Source of the DNA: Heterocephalus glaber | Taxonomy: Eukaryota > Chordata > Mammalia > Rodentia > Bathyergidae | Length of the DNA: 64,000 nucleotides | Assembly: GCF_000247695.1 (NCBI RefSeq) | Contig: NW_004624864.1 | Coordinates: 5,170,742-5,234,741 of the forward strand | Reading direction: 5' to 3' | Shown here: positions 1 to 11,303 of the stretch, piece after piece | Layout: the number at the start of each line of letters is the position of its first letter | Numbering within the stretch: position 1 is the stretch's first letter | Translations under genes and position numbers: made by a program | The notes under the pieces: model-generated | Seen by the model: the letters and a program-made list of their open reading frames with translations, nothing else | Database searches by the model: none | What the model was told of the DNA's origin: nothing

Positions 1-305
1 CAAAACAGAAGGTTTTAGGCACTGGAATGGAATTTGGGTGTCAGTTGCTCTAACCTTTGCTACTGTGTTATCTCATATTAGCCCCAGGGCTTTCCAGGCC
101 ATTTCTCCAGTTTCTGCTGTGGGCATTAGCAGGGTGGTCATGCTAATTCATGTGCTACCACAGTGCTCATGAGGTGCTTCTGTGAGTCAAGCAGCTTCAG
201 TCAGACTCGCTTCATAAAGTAAGCCAACTGAGGGATTTCACTCTTTGCAGGCTGCACTGCTTACAGCCTGCTTTAGACACAATTACTATTGCAGCTTCAG
301 CCACA
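1..305. repeat. Array segment paralogous to 33240-33497
   Basis: This stretch aligns by eye with about 33240-33497. Shared landmarks include the run around TGCTTCTGTGAGTCAAG and AGCTTCAGTCAGACTC, followed by TAAAGTAAGCCAA. It has no open frame of note. In both places it lies on the 3' side of an OR pseudogene, so it is probably a piece of the ancestral duplicated unit. It is not part of the 7.4 kb tandem unit that begins at about 306. Confidence 0.6.
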
Positions 306-764
306 AATTTGTAATAAATTAATGAAATTTGAATACATTGTCCAAATCAACCATGGATTCATCAATAAAGGTTAAAGTTTTGTTGGTTCAGAATATTCAA
401 GTACAGTATCACTGTGTGACCACCAAACCAGAGCTGATCAATGCGGGGACTGATTAGAGAAGTCAGTCATTTAAATATAAATAACCATTACAGTTTTTTT
501 AAACATCAAAAAAATTCTCTGAAAATTAGTCCCAACAACCAATTAAACAAATAAATGTCAAAAATGAACATTCCCAGATGACAATAAAATACAGAGGTGT
601 TTAGTACATTAAATTGTCCAGTTTTTTAGTCAAACTCTTTGGAAACAAAAGTAAGAAGAAAGTGTGAGCTATGCAGGGAAACAAAATCAATGACATCCAC
701 AGTTATGTATCAACACGTTGATTGTGTTCCCTTTGAATGTGTAAAGATTAGGTGATTCCAGGAT

Positions 765-1195
765 CACACTGGAATTCTACTTCTAATTATTTGAGGGACC
801 TCCATATTGTTTTCCAAGATGCTCATTCTAATTTTGTTACCACCCAAGTGGGAACATGCATTATTTTCTCTACATCTGCAACAACACTGTTTTCAACTTA
901 TGGTTAATAGTCATTCTAGTAGGAGTGAAGTGACAGGCTTTAAATTTGCTCTTCTCTGCTTATTAGTGAGGATTTAGTTTTTTTCACATATCAGTTAGTT
1001 GTTTTCATGTCTTTAGAACTGTCTACTCATGTCTTTACCCCATTCTTGATGAGAGTATTTACTTCATATTGAGTTACCTGAGTTCCCTATACACATTTAT
1101 ACACATGTTCTATGAACCACTTATAAAATATATGGATTGCCTATATTTTTCACATGTCACAGGTTGTCTCTTCACTCTATTGATCATTTTACAGC
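765..1195 (-). mobile_element. Old L1 fragment, 3' part, minus strand
   Basis: Read on the plus strand this is the complement of the L1 3' region. It contains diverged versions of the phrases on small-scale L1 consensus sequences that describe the 'first base to last part' of ORF2 and 3' UTR, such as TCATTCTAGTAGGAGTGAAG and CAGGTTGTCTCTTCACTCT. There is no open frame. The same fragment lies at the same place in copy B (8150-8545), so the insertion predates the duplication. Confidence 0.6.
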
Positions 1196-1496
1196 TAGGA
1201 GAAAAAGAGCTATGTTACATCTTTATATATTGCTCATAGTATTAATATATAATATGGGATAAAAATTAAATTTTATTCCTGAGGAAATATTTTCTTTAGG
1301 AAAGGAATATCGAAAATAGATATTTTGCCTAGAAAATATCCAAGCAGAGTAAATTCACCCTAGTATTCAGAAATAACACATACAACATAAGCTCAAAGTG
1401 ATTGATTTCTCCAAGAGCGAATATAGAGAATTGAAATGTTTGTTTGATAACTGTATCGTTAGAATATAAAAAAAAATTCTAAATAAACTCAGGTCA

Positions 1497-2435
1497 CTAC
1501 ACTTTTAGCAATAAATTTCTCAGTGCTGCAATCATGTCCTTGTTCCTGAGGCTGTACATCAAGGAGTTAAACATGAGAGTCATGACAGTGTAGAAGAGAG
1601 ACAGTACTTTGTCAGTTCCTGAGGAATGGCTGAACTTCGGCCTTAGGTAGGTGATGGTAGCAGATCCAAAAAATACCACCGTGACCAGCAGGTGGGAAGA
1701 GCATGTGGAGAAGGCCTTGGTCTGTCCTTGGGCTGTTGGCAACCTGAGAATGGTGGAAATCATTTCGCTATAAGAGGCAAGAATCAACATGAGAGGGACA
1801 GAAACAAACAACATCACTACCACATAGACACCTCGTGAGCAGAAGTGTCCCTGCAGGCCAGCTTGAAAATGGGGGTAATGTCACAGAAGAAGTGGTGGAT
1901 TTGTTTGGACTTACAGAAATGCAGAGAGAATATCTGGCACGTTTGCCCTATCTGGACTGGGATTGTACCCAGCCAGGAGCCGCTGCCAGCTGAGCACACT
2001 TCTTTGGGTTCATGAGCAGGGGGTAACGCAGAAGGCGACAGATGGCCACATAGTGGTCATAGGACACCATGGTCAGCAGGAAGCACTCAGTGGCTCCCAG
2101 CATAAGGAAGAAACACAGTTGCATGGCACAGCCCCGCACAGAAATGTTTCTATTCTGTGTCCAAAGGTTAAAGAGAATCCTAGGAAGAGTGACTGAAACA
2201 TAACAGATTTCCAAAGAAGAAAAATTTGCCAGGAAAAAGTACATAGGTCTCTGCAGTGCAGGGTCCAGGATTGTTATTATGATTGTAAGTCTGTTTCCAA
2301 TTAGGATAATAAAGTAAATGATGGCGAACCCCAAGACAGAAACCCCTGGAGGTTTGGAAGGTCAGAAAACCCCAGCAGGACAAAGTACCTCACCATGGAA
2401 ACATTGCTTCCTGCATATATCTCTTCATGTGTCAT
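1497..2435 (-). pseudogene. Olfactory receptor pseudogene, OR10AG-like, three frameshifts
   Basis: This is an odorant GPCR sequence closely related to the intact gene at 8853-9803. The start ATG at 2433-2435 follows a CAG acceptor, as in its sister. Three lesions break the frame: a 1-nt deletion near 2333 before TM1, a 1-nt deletion near 1985 in TM4, and a 4-nt deletion near 1830 in TM5. Between them the OR signatures are plain: PMYFFL, LEICYVSVTLPR, KAFSTCSSH and a YSLRNKD C-terminus. The DRY motif at the end of TM3 reads SYDHY, an Arg to His change consistent with CpG decay. No functional receptor can be made. Its predicted first exon and promoter (5536-5701) are still recognisable. Confidence 0.93.
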
Positions 2436-5400
2436 CTGCGGAAAGAATTCAGTCAGAAGTTGAAGTTATTTCCCTCTCCTTAGCTTTTGCTTGTTTATAT
2501 ATAAAACAAAGGTGAAGTGTTTACAAATTTCCTGATTCTCTGTAAGATCAAAAAGTTTGATTTTCAAGAGCTATGAATTTTTAGTGAAAGATTCTTTTTC
2601 TTACTAGATGTAGCCATAAGTCAATTTTTATGTATTTCTCTGCTAAAGTTTCTCCCATATGCTTGTTTCTGAGAAGGAAGCATGTCTCTTAAAATTTTTA
2701 CATGAGCACTCAGAAATGCAAAGTTTGACTTTTGTTCAGTTATACCTATGATTCCATTCTATTTGTCGTTTTATTTCTTACCAATGCTTATTTTGCAATT
2801 CTAAATTAAATTTTAATTCCACTGGTCAGTAATATTTTGAGATATTTAAAATAATTTCAGGAAGTATATATTTATAATTTTTTAAAAGTGATATGCAGTT
2901 AAATAATCCCACTTTTTATCTTTGCTATTCAGAATTTATAGTTGATTTTATTATTTTTAAAATGATCAACTGACTTCCAAATATTCTAGTATGATATTTA
3001 ATCTTTAAATGTTTTCATTATGGTGTAAAATCTATGAAATCCAAAGTCATACATTTCTATTAGACATTATAGTCTAAGTAATTTTTAGATTGTTGGGAAA
3101 GAACTGGAATGGTATAAAAATATTGAGATGGTTTTCTTATTCAGAAAACCTCAAGAGTAAAGAAACACTTGTTATTCAAAAAGGCAGTTCTAAGTAGGAG
3201 CTGCAGATCTTTGCCCTGAACAAAAACTTATTTACAAAACGACATCAACCACAATTCATGTCTGAGATTTGTTACTTAAATCATTCACATTTTCACTAAT
3301 AACATCAATTCTTCTGCTTTATACAGAACTAATTTATTCATTCACCCTGGTCAATTGTACATATTTAACTTCCCACATAAGCATGTTGCCATGTTATTTT
3401 TTATATTTTATTTATCTCTATTCCTTTGTTAGAATTTCTTTGGATATGTACTGTATGCAATGTCTATATAATGTATAGTATATTTGCTACACAACATTTG
3501 AACTGCTGACTCTTGAATAAATTTCAAATGAGTCAAATAATTTGCTTCTTTTATGACTTGTGTATGTATACATGTGTGTCTGTTTGTGTGGTAAGTGACT
3601 GTGTAGAACTTATAGTATATTTTTGAGTTTGCTTCTTGTTTTGAATTTTTATTTTCATTAGTAGATGTTTTGCAGTCCATAATGATCAAGCTCATCATGC
3701 ATACTTGGTAGGAGGTGGCATAATAATTCACTCTTGCAGAAATAACCCCTCTCTTTGTTGTAAATACTCGGTATGGAATTTCCACTTTCGCTGTAACTAA
3801 CTGAAACACAAATGGACTAACTCACTGCACACAGGAGGCACAGGACAAGCATGGGCTAAGAAGGGAATGGAGGATTTCAGCCTCAAAGTGTAGAGAGAAA
3901 ATGAAGAAGGAGCAACAGTCCATGCCAGCCTGGGCATCCTGAGAAGTTTCTTTGAAGAACAATAGAAACAGTAAATAGTACATGGTTTTCCTCTTGAAAT
4001 ATTAAAATAGTGAGGATTCTTAAAGTTTCTTACATGGACGTGCAATTAGATTAATGAAAATTATGATATTAGTATGGAAAAATGTTTTAAGTACAACTCC
4101 AAGGTAGAGACAATTATATAACTAGAGTCAAAACTGAGGTATGATTTCAAGGATTTGAATCTTTACCACAGTGTTATTTTTTAATGTAGCACCCTAAAGT
4201 TGTAAACATATAAGCTCCTATTTAATTAAATCTAAAATTAAGAAATGGACAATAATGAAATCTTAACTGAATCATCAGTTTACATATCACACATTCATTT
4301 ATATAACCATTGTCTTTAGAAATTTATATATATTTGTTCTTTTTTGATCTTCCCTTTGTATATGGCACTTTACTGTGCTGTATGTTATTTCCCACTATTC
4401 AAGCAGGAGTACACATTTCCAAAGGAAATTATATTGGTCTCTAAAGCAGATAATAATAATTTAAAAACACATGAGCAGACTTTTACATCTACTGAAATCT
4501 CTATTTTGTTTTGTTTGATGAAACTGTCTCAAATTTCTATTTGCATATATAACAGCAAATCTAAGAATGTTCAATGAAATTCTCTGTGTGAAATATATAT
4601 AAAATGATAAATGTTGTAATTCCTGAAGTCTATCCAAATAGTACTCATATTCTAAACATGATGTGGCCAAAAGAATAATCTCAAATCCCTCAAAATTCTC
4701 AGTGGTTTCTCTCACTTTTTAAAAAATTTAGAAATTTCTATATCATCATAAAATAAATAGCAGGAGATGTTTAATGTAAATTCACAACCTTTGTTTTAAT
4801 TAAATACTTCATGTTTATTTTAGTTGCATCACCTTTGACATAATGGTTTACTTTGGGGTAGATATTTTTATACCAACAAAAGCATCACTGTGACAGAGAT
4901 TATACTCTAATTAAGTTTATGAAACTAAATAGAAATTAGGAGCTAAAAGGAGATAATTATTAGTACATGCATTTCAGAAAGATTTATTTCTCCTGGCAGA
5001 AGCCTCTAAATATAGAACTGAAAACATGTTAATATTTCTGTAATATTTTAGATTCATTCGTCATGAATACTACCTCTTTAGAAATGCAAGTAACTTTGAG
5101 TAGTGTGATGTCGACCTCTTCAATAACATCCATTCAATATTTTTGCTCCACTGTTATAGGTAACTCAGGTTTCATAAGATAAAATTTTCACACCTAATGC
5201 ATGTAAAATGGTTTAATATGTGCTTCACACATTATAGTCACTTAATAAATATTAAACTATAAAACGTTATCAAGCAATGGTATTAATAACCTTCATTATA
5301 GTATCTTTTTAGATTAAAACAGATTTTACATTTTGTTCTCATTTTGTCTAATATTATTGTTAGACAGTTTTGAGATAAAACTAATCATCAGTGAAAATTA

Positions 5401-5535
5401 CTTTTTAAATGTTTTTCTGTAATTTTGCCATATTGCCAATGTTAATAAATGAAAGCTTATGTAAAAATATATTTCATGTTTCTCAAAAGTAGCTCAGGCT
5501 TATGTGTTTGGAATTAGGTTAATTATAATGCTTAC

Positions 5536-5635
5536 CTGCATTGACTGATAAAAGATCAACAAGGTAAAAGCAGTTGGATTTTTCATTAAATTTAGAACTG
5601 TGCCTTTACTTGTAGCACGGGGTAACCTCCTGATG
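5536..5635 (-). other. Predicted noncoding first exon of the OR pseudogene (copy A)
   Basis: The minus strand has a strong splice donor, CAG|GTAAGC, with the last exon base at 5536. It lies about 160 bases below an EBF-like site. The equivalent donor is conserved in copy B at 13045. The 5' limit is a guess, placed about 30 bases below the TATA-like box. Splicing to the acceptor at 2436 would remove a 3.1 kb intron. Confidence 0.4.
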
Positions 5636-5661
5636 TGAAGTCTATTGTGAGAGCAGTGTTC

Positions 5662-5701
5662 TTTAAGCAGGAAATCTTCTGTTCCCTGGGGTGCATCTCC
5701 T
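5662..5701 (-). promoter_or_regulatory. Predicted OR promoter: EBF-like palindrome and TATA-like box (copy A)
   Basis: CCCTGGGG at 5694-5701 fits the EBF/Olf-1 core CCCNNGGG, and TTTAAG at 5662-5667 reads CTTAAA on the minus strand. The same order and spacing recur near 13.2, 27.2, 43.6 and 60.6 kb, each upstream of an OR. A TTAATTA homeodomain-type site lies near 5519-5525. EBF and homeodomain sites are typical of OR promoters. Use of this one is inferred. Confidence 0.45.
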
Positions 5702-6450
5702 CCCCATGGCACATCTAACTGAAGGAAACTGCTGGTCCTGCCACTCAAGTACTTAGTAAAACAAGCCAGAACATTCTTCATCTACCACTGCCTGTAATTT
5801 TTCTCTCTTCATTTTCTGTGGTTATTAAGAAATACAAACATCAAAAGTATTAAAAAATCTATAACTCCAGATTACATGTGATACAAATTAAGATAATCTA
5901 ATAGAAAAATCACATATAAAGTGCTATAAAATATCATGACCAGATAGACCACTATGTATCCAACTAAATTTCTTCATTTTTCCATTAATTTCTTTCTATT
6001 GTTGCAACCTAGTATTGTAACTAGTTACTGCTGGAGTTCCTGGTCAAGCACCTCTTCAGACTGATAATAAAGTAATAAAATAGTTTTCTGTAAGTAAAAG
6101 AGTATTCTGAACACACCTCACACAAACACACATAGACTCACACTCAAAAAAATGCAATTGAGGTGAATACTAGGTATAGCTGCAGCAGCCTAGGATATGC
6201 ATAGAAATATAAGGCCTAATGATTAGACTAACAAAAGACTACATTTTAGATACACACATCATCATCTCTTTCATGCATAAAAATACCGTTCATAAGAGCT
6301 ACATATTTACATACCAATTTTGAATGATGTTGTGATGAAATTATTTTAATTCTAGATATTAAAGTATATATACAGTATTGATATTTGTTTTAATTTACAT
6401 TTTAATAATTGTCAGTCATGACAAGCATCTTTGATGTGATTATTTAAATC

Positions 6451-6472
6451 ATATATATATATATATATATAT
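6451..6472. repeat. (AT)n microsatellite
   Basis: Eleven uninterrupted AT units. The matching place in copy B (near 13915) holds only a short interrupted ATA/TAT run, so this tract expanded or shrank after the duplication. Confidence 0.95.
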
Positions 6473-6854
6473 CTTTTTATTAAAATAAGAATGCCGTGCA
6501 TTGAATTCCTCCATATATTTCAGTCTATTTCTTCTCAGGCTGTTGTGTTTAAAGAGATCTCCATATAGTCCACATATATTTACTTTGATAGATATGTGAA
6601 TTGCTAAACTTTGATTGACTCTGAGCTTGTATTTTCATTTTGTTAAGATTGTGAACACAGAAAAAAATGATTTAGTAATGATGAAATCAAATTCATATTT
6701 AATTTTGTGGATTTTGCTTTTGGTGATGTATTAATGCAGGATCCCTGTCACTGGTCACAAATATTATTTCATGTAATGTCTGGTAACAAGTGTATTCTTT
6801 AACATTCTATTATTAAGTCACTGATTCATCTTTGAGTTTCTTAAGGTATGAATT

Positions 6855-7640
6855 TGGGGTTTGGGGTTTGGTTTTCTTTGTATTCAAAATTTCAACCCCT
6901 CCAAAGTTATGCATCTTAAAAGAACATTCTCTTCATTGAAAAACCTTTGCATCTTTCCCAACGAACAATAGCCCAAGCTTCCCAAAGGACAGGAAAGACC
7001 AGTGCAGAAAACAGTGAAATAAGACAACTGCTAACTGCACTCTTAGGACTAAATGAGATTTGCATATGTGTATGTGTCAGTTCGCCACAATGAACCAATC
7101 CATTATGTATCACAAATACGGATTAATATTTTTTAGAAATCTAGAGTGATATAGGCATAAAGAAATTACAGGATGTTTGAGACACCTTAAGCAACCTCAG
7201 TGAGAAGAACATTAATGTGCTGTGTTTTTGAAATGACCCCTGCCCTACGGTCTCAGCTGCATGGAATAGAGTTTGACCAGGCCTCCACATGCTGGAAGAC
7301 AGGCAGCTCCATTATGCTGATAGGAGAGGGCAGAGCAACTTCAAGTAGAAGGAGGGGGCTGTAATTTCCAGGATTATTGTCATAAATAATGGCAACCTCA
7401 GTGTAAATAATCAGGGAAGACCAATAGCGTTTCTACTCGAGGTTCTCCCTAAGTTTTGGAACAGATTAGAAAAGCCATTTTCCAGGGATTTTTGTGGAAT
7501 GAGAAAATGAAACTGGACATTATCAAGTCATATGTGTTGTGATGTGGAAGGCCATTTGTAGGTGCAAGGCTGCACACAATCGTATGAGTCCAGAGAACTC
7601 TCGGATTGAATGTGAGCTTTTAAATGCAGAAAGAAAAATC
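6855..7640. other. Unusually conserved block of the tandem unit, copy A
   Basis: This block is much more similar to its counterpart at 14300-15085 than the rest of the unit is. Around 7360-7550 the two copies differ at only a few positions over nearly 200 bases, while other parts of the unit show frequent substitutions and indels. There is no convincing coding frame. TTTCCAGGGA at 7479-7488 (14927-14936 in copy B) reads TCCCTGGAAA on the minus strand, one mismatch from the EBF palindrome. AT-rich homeodomain-like words such as GTAAATAATCA lie nearby. It could be a shared distal element or a gene-conversion tract. Confidence 0.5.
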
Positions 7641-8149
7641 CAGCACATATTTGTAATAAACTAACCAAATGTGAATACTTTGTCCAAAGCAACCATGGAT
7701 CCATCAGTAAATGATAAGATTTTTGCTGTCTCAAACATTCAAGGACAGTATCATTCTGTGACCACCAAACTATACCTGAGGAATGTGAGGACTATGTGCA
7801 GTCAGTCATTTAAATATAAAAAATAATTACACTTTAAAAACAATAACAAAGCACATCAGGCACCATAAAACATTGACATATTGACCCCATAAAGCAAAGC
7901 AATTCCCGGAAAATTAATCCCAACAAGGGATTAAACAAATACATGCTGACAACAAATATTCACAGATAAGAAAATCCACAGTCGTTATAGTACATTAGGC
8001 AAATTGTTCAGTGTGAATCAAAGTCTTTGGAAACTAAAGTAAAAAGAAAGTGTGAGCTATGCAGAAAATCAAAATCCATAATTTCCACAGTTATCTTTCA
8101 ACATATTGATTTTGTTTCCTTTGAACACCTAATGATTAGGTGATTCCTA

Positions 8150-8545
8150 GATTACATTGGAATTTTACTTACAATTTTTGAGGGACCTCCATATTGTTTA
8201 TCAAGATGTTTATTCCAATTCTCACCACACAAAGGGAAATGAGCTTTATTTTCTGTCCATGTGCACCACCCCTGTTTTCAACATTTTGGAAATAGTCATT
8301 CTAGCAGGGGTGAATCGACAGGGTTTAAATTAGCTCTTCTCTCTTTATTAGTGATGTTTTAGATGTTTTCACATAGCTCTTCATTGTTTTTACATCTTTA
8401 GAATTTCTACTCATGTCTTTAGGCTATTTTAAAGAAATAATTTATTTTTATTGAGTGGGTTCCCTATACACATTTGATATGAACTTCTTTTATATGGATT
8501 GAGTATACTTTTCACATTTCACAGGTTGTCTCTTCACTCTATTGA
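8150..8545 (-). mobile_element. Old L1 fragment, minus strand (duplicate of 765-1195)
   Basis: Same decayed L1 3' sequence as at 765-1195, at the equivalent place in copy B, including AGTCATTCTAGCAGGGGTGA and CAGGTTGTCTCTTCACTCT. It was inherited through the segmental duplication and is not a separate insertion. Confidence 0.6.
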
Positions 8546-8852
8546 TAATTTTACAACTATGAGCAGAACGGCTATGTTATACCTTCATATATTTTTCATG
8601 GCATTTATGTACAATATGTGAAAAACATTAAATTTCATTCATAAGGCAATATTTTCTTTATACACAGAATATAGAAAATATACTAATTTGCTTAGAATAC
8701 ATGCAAGCAGAGTAAATTTTATGCTAGTATTCAAAAATAACACATACATCATAAGCTCAAACAGATTGATATCTCAAAACAAAATGTAGAAAATTGAAAT
8801 GTTTGTCTGATAACTATCAATAGGAGATAAAAAAATTCTAAATAAACTCGGG

Positions 8853-9803
8853 TCACCACATTTTTAGCAATAATTTTCTCAGTGCTGCAATGACGTCCTT
8901 GTTCCTGAGGCTGTATATCAAGGGGTTAAACATGGGAGTCATGAGAGTGTAGAAGAGAGACAGCAGTTTGTCAGTTCCTGCAGAATGGCTGGACTTCGGC
9001 CTTAGGTAAGTGATGGTACCAGATCCAAAAAATAGCACCACGACCAGCAGATGGGAGGAGCATGTGGAGAAGGCCTTGGTCCGTCCTTGAGCTGTTGGCA
9101 ACCACCTCAGAACTGTGGAAATGATTTTACTATAAGAAGCAAGGATCAATATGAAAGGGACAGCAGCAAACAACATCGTTACCACATAGACAGACACCTC
9201 GTGAGCAGAAGTGTCCCCACAGGCCAGCTTGAGAATGGGGCCTACATCACAGAAGAAGTGGGGGATTTGGTTGGAGTTACAGAAATGCAAAGAGAATATC
9301 TGGCATGTTTGCCCTATCTGGACTGGGATTCCACCCAGCCAGGAGCCGGCTGCCAGCTGAGCACACTTCTTTGGGTTCATGAGCAGAGGATAGTGCAGAG
9401 GGTGACAGATGGCCACATAGCGGTCATAGGACATCACGGCCAGCAGAAAACATTCAGTGGTACCCAGCATGAGGAAGAAACACAGTTGTATGGCACAGCC
9501 AACCATTGAAATATTTCTCTTCTGAGTCCAAAGGTTGAAGAGCATCCTAGGAAGAGTGACTGAAACGTAACAGATTTCCAAAGAAGAAAAATTTGCCAGG
9601 AAAAAATACATGGGTCTCTGCAGTGCAGGGTCCAGCCTTGTTATTATGATTATGAGGCCATTTCCAATTAGGATAATCAAGTAAATGATGCTGAACGCCC
9701 CAGACAGAAACCCCTGGAGGTTTGGAAGGTCAGAAAACCCCAGCAGGACAAAGTGCCTCACCTCGGAAACATTGTCTTGTGCATTTATCTCTTTCTGTGT
9801 CAT
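8853..9803 (-). CDS. Olfactory receptor, OR10AG-like, intact (316 aa)
   Basis: A seven-helix odorant receptor. By family knowledge it would act in the cilia of olfactory neurons and signal through G-olf and adenylyl cyclase. The single coding exon is of normal OR length. Visible motifs are an N-glycosylation site NVS at 11-13, FVLLGFS at 18-24, GN in TM1 (47-48), PMYFFL at 64-69, Cys103 at the start of TM3, SYDRY ending TM3 (Asp127-Arg128-Tyr129), second-loop cysteines 175, 185 and 195, SY in TM5 (223-224), KAFSTCSSHL at 243-252 and PMFNPLIYSLRN at 290-301. An extra Trp at 234 in the third intracellular loop is absent from its copy-A sister. The start follows an acceptor-like CCCACAG directly. 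Subfamily from memory of OR10AG1; ligand unknown. Confidence 0.95.
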   Translation of the reverse strand: MTQKEINAQDNVSEVRHFVLLGFSDLPNLQGFLSGAFSIIYLIILIGNGLIIIITRLDPALQRPMYFFLANFSSLEICYVSVTLPRMLFNLWTQKRNISMVGCAIQLCFFLMLGTTECFLLAVMSYDRYVAICHPLHYPLLMNPKKCAQLAAGSWLGGIPVQIGQTCQIFSLHFCNSNQIPHFFCDVGPILKLACGDTSAHEVSVYVVTMLFAAVPFILILASYSKIISTVLRWLPTAQGRTKAFSTCSSHLLVVVLFFGSGTITYLRPKSSHSAGTDKLLSLFYTLMTPMFNPLIYSLRNKDVIAALRKLLLKMW

Positions 9804-9929
9804 CTGTGGGAAGAATTCAGCCAGAGGTTGAAGTTATTTCCCTCTGTTTAGCTCTCTTTGTTTATATATAAAGCAAAGATGATTTGTTTCCAAATTTCCT
9901 AATTCTCTCTGTGATCAAAACCTGTGAAT

Positions 9930-10016
9930 GGGCCAGGGATTTAGCTCAGTGGTTTTGACGCCTGCTGTGCAAGGGTAAGGACCCGAGTTCGATCCTCTGT
10001 ACCAAAAAAAAAAAAA
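9930..10016 (+). mobile_element. ID-type SINE (tRNA-derived), plus strand
   Basis: A pol III A box (TAGCTCAGTGG, 9942-9952) and B box (GAGTTCGATCC, 9985-9995) are followed by a poly(A) tail. Near-identical flanks (AAAACCTGTGA before, AAAACCTTGTGA after) look like a target-site duplication. It is absent at the equivalent place in copy A (near 2550), so it inserted after the tandem duplication. Confidence 0.9.
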
Positions 10017-11254
10017 CCTTGTGACTTTCATGAGGTACGAATTTGTAGTGAAACATCCTTCTTCTTACTTTGTATATCCATAAGTAAATTTTTATTACTG
10101 TTCTGCTAAAGTTTCTTTCATAGGCTTGTTTCTGAGAAGGAAGCCAGTCTGTTCAAATTTTCACATGAACACTCACAAATGCAAAGTTAGACTTTTGTTC
10201 AGTTACATCAATGTTTCTATGCTATTAGTTGCTTTCTTTCTTACCAGTGTTTATTTTGTTATTCTAATTTAATGATTAGTTCCACTGCATAGTAATATTT
10301 TGAGATACTTAAAATAATTTCAAGAAGTATATACTTATAATTTTTAAAAGTGATATGCAGCAAGGTAATCCCACTTTTTAGCTTTCACATTTTTAATTTA
10401 TAGTTTCTTTTATTATTTTTTAAATTAACTGAGTTTCAAATATTATAGTATAATATTTAATCCTTAAATGTTTTCATCACACTGTAAAGTCTATGAAATC
10501 CAAAGTCATACATTTCTATTAGACATTATAGTCTAAGTGATTTTTAGATCGTTGCTAAAAAACTGGAATAGTATAAAAAATTAAGATAGGTTTCCTATCC
10601 AGAGAACTTCAAGAGTAGAGAAGCAGTCTAGTTACTCAAAAAACGTTTCTACATAGAAGTTGCAGACTTTTTCTCTGAGGAAAAGCCTATTTATAAAACA
10701 GACATCAACCAAAATTCATCTCTGTAATTTGTTACATAAATCATTTATATTCTCACTAGTAACATCAATGCTGCTGCTTTCTACAGACCTCATTTATTCA
10801 TTTACTCTGGTCAGTTGCATGTGTTTGTGTAAGTTCCCACATAAGCATGTTGCCATGTTATTATTTATTTTTTATTTATCTCCATGCCTTTGTTAGACTT
10901 TCTTTGGATATATACTATACACACTTTCTTTATAATGCATAGTATATTTATTCCATACTATTTGAACTGCTGACTCCTGGGATAAATGAGTCATATAATT
11001 TGTTCTTGGGTGCTAAGTGTATGTGTACATGTGTTTGCATGTTTGTGTGGGCGAGTGGCTGTGTAAAACTTTGGATATAATTTTGAGGTTGGTTTTTGTT
11101 TTGAATTTTTATTTGTATTTTAATTAGTAGAAGTTTTGCACTAAATAGTGATCAGGCTCACCATGCCGAGTTGGTAGAAGGTGGCATAAGTCATTCACTC
11201 TTGCAGAAACAACCCCTCCCTTTGTTGTAAATACTGGCTATGCAATTTCCATTT

Positions 11255-11303
11255 TCTTTGTTGTTTGTTTGTTTGTTGTTTGTTTTTTCCCATTTTTATT
11301 ATA
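11255..11303. repeat. TTTG-rich insertion, copy B only
   Basis: TTTG/TTG repeats followed by TTTTTTCCCATTTTTATTA. Copy A lacks it at the equivalent place near 3785. It could be the tail of a small minus-strand retroelement; no body is recognisable. Confidence 0.6.

Larger units (their letters stand above)
306..7646. repeat. Tandem duplication unit, copy A (about 7.4 kb)
   Basis: Almost the whole interval aligns collinearly with 7647-15085, with offsets of 7.35-7.5 kb. Matching landmarks are the OR sequences (1497 and 8853), the stretch near 4380 and 11885, the first-exon region (5536 and 13045) and the block at 6855-7640 and 14300-15085. Copy A carries an OR pseudogene and copy B an intact OR. 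The spacer 2436-5535, which would be the intron of the OR locus, and the stretch 5710-6850 contain no recognisable gene, only AT-rich duplicated DNA. Confidence 0.85.

Noticed and set aside
5500..5781. 93-codon minus frame, with a 69-codon counterpart at 13009
   Set aside because: The frame is not kept between the copies (indels change it). The conservation is better explained by the promoter and first exon.
6916..7113. Minus frame shared with 14268-14474
   Set aside because: Near-identity of the DNA explains the shared peptide; the two frames begin and end differently.
9051..9509. 152-codon plus-strand frame opposite the intact OR
   Set aside because: It is the antisense shadow of the OR coding sequence; similar antisense frames occur opposite the ORs at 23237, 34511, 41222 and 58157.
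9930..10016. tRNA gene
   Set aside because: A and B boxes are there, but the cloverleaf is not kept and an A tail and flanking repeats show an ID SINE.
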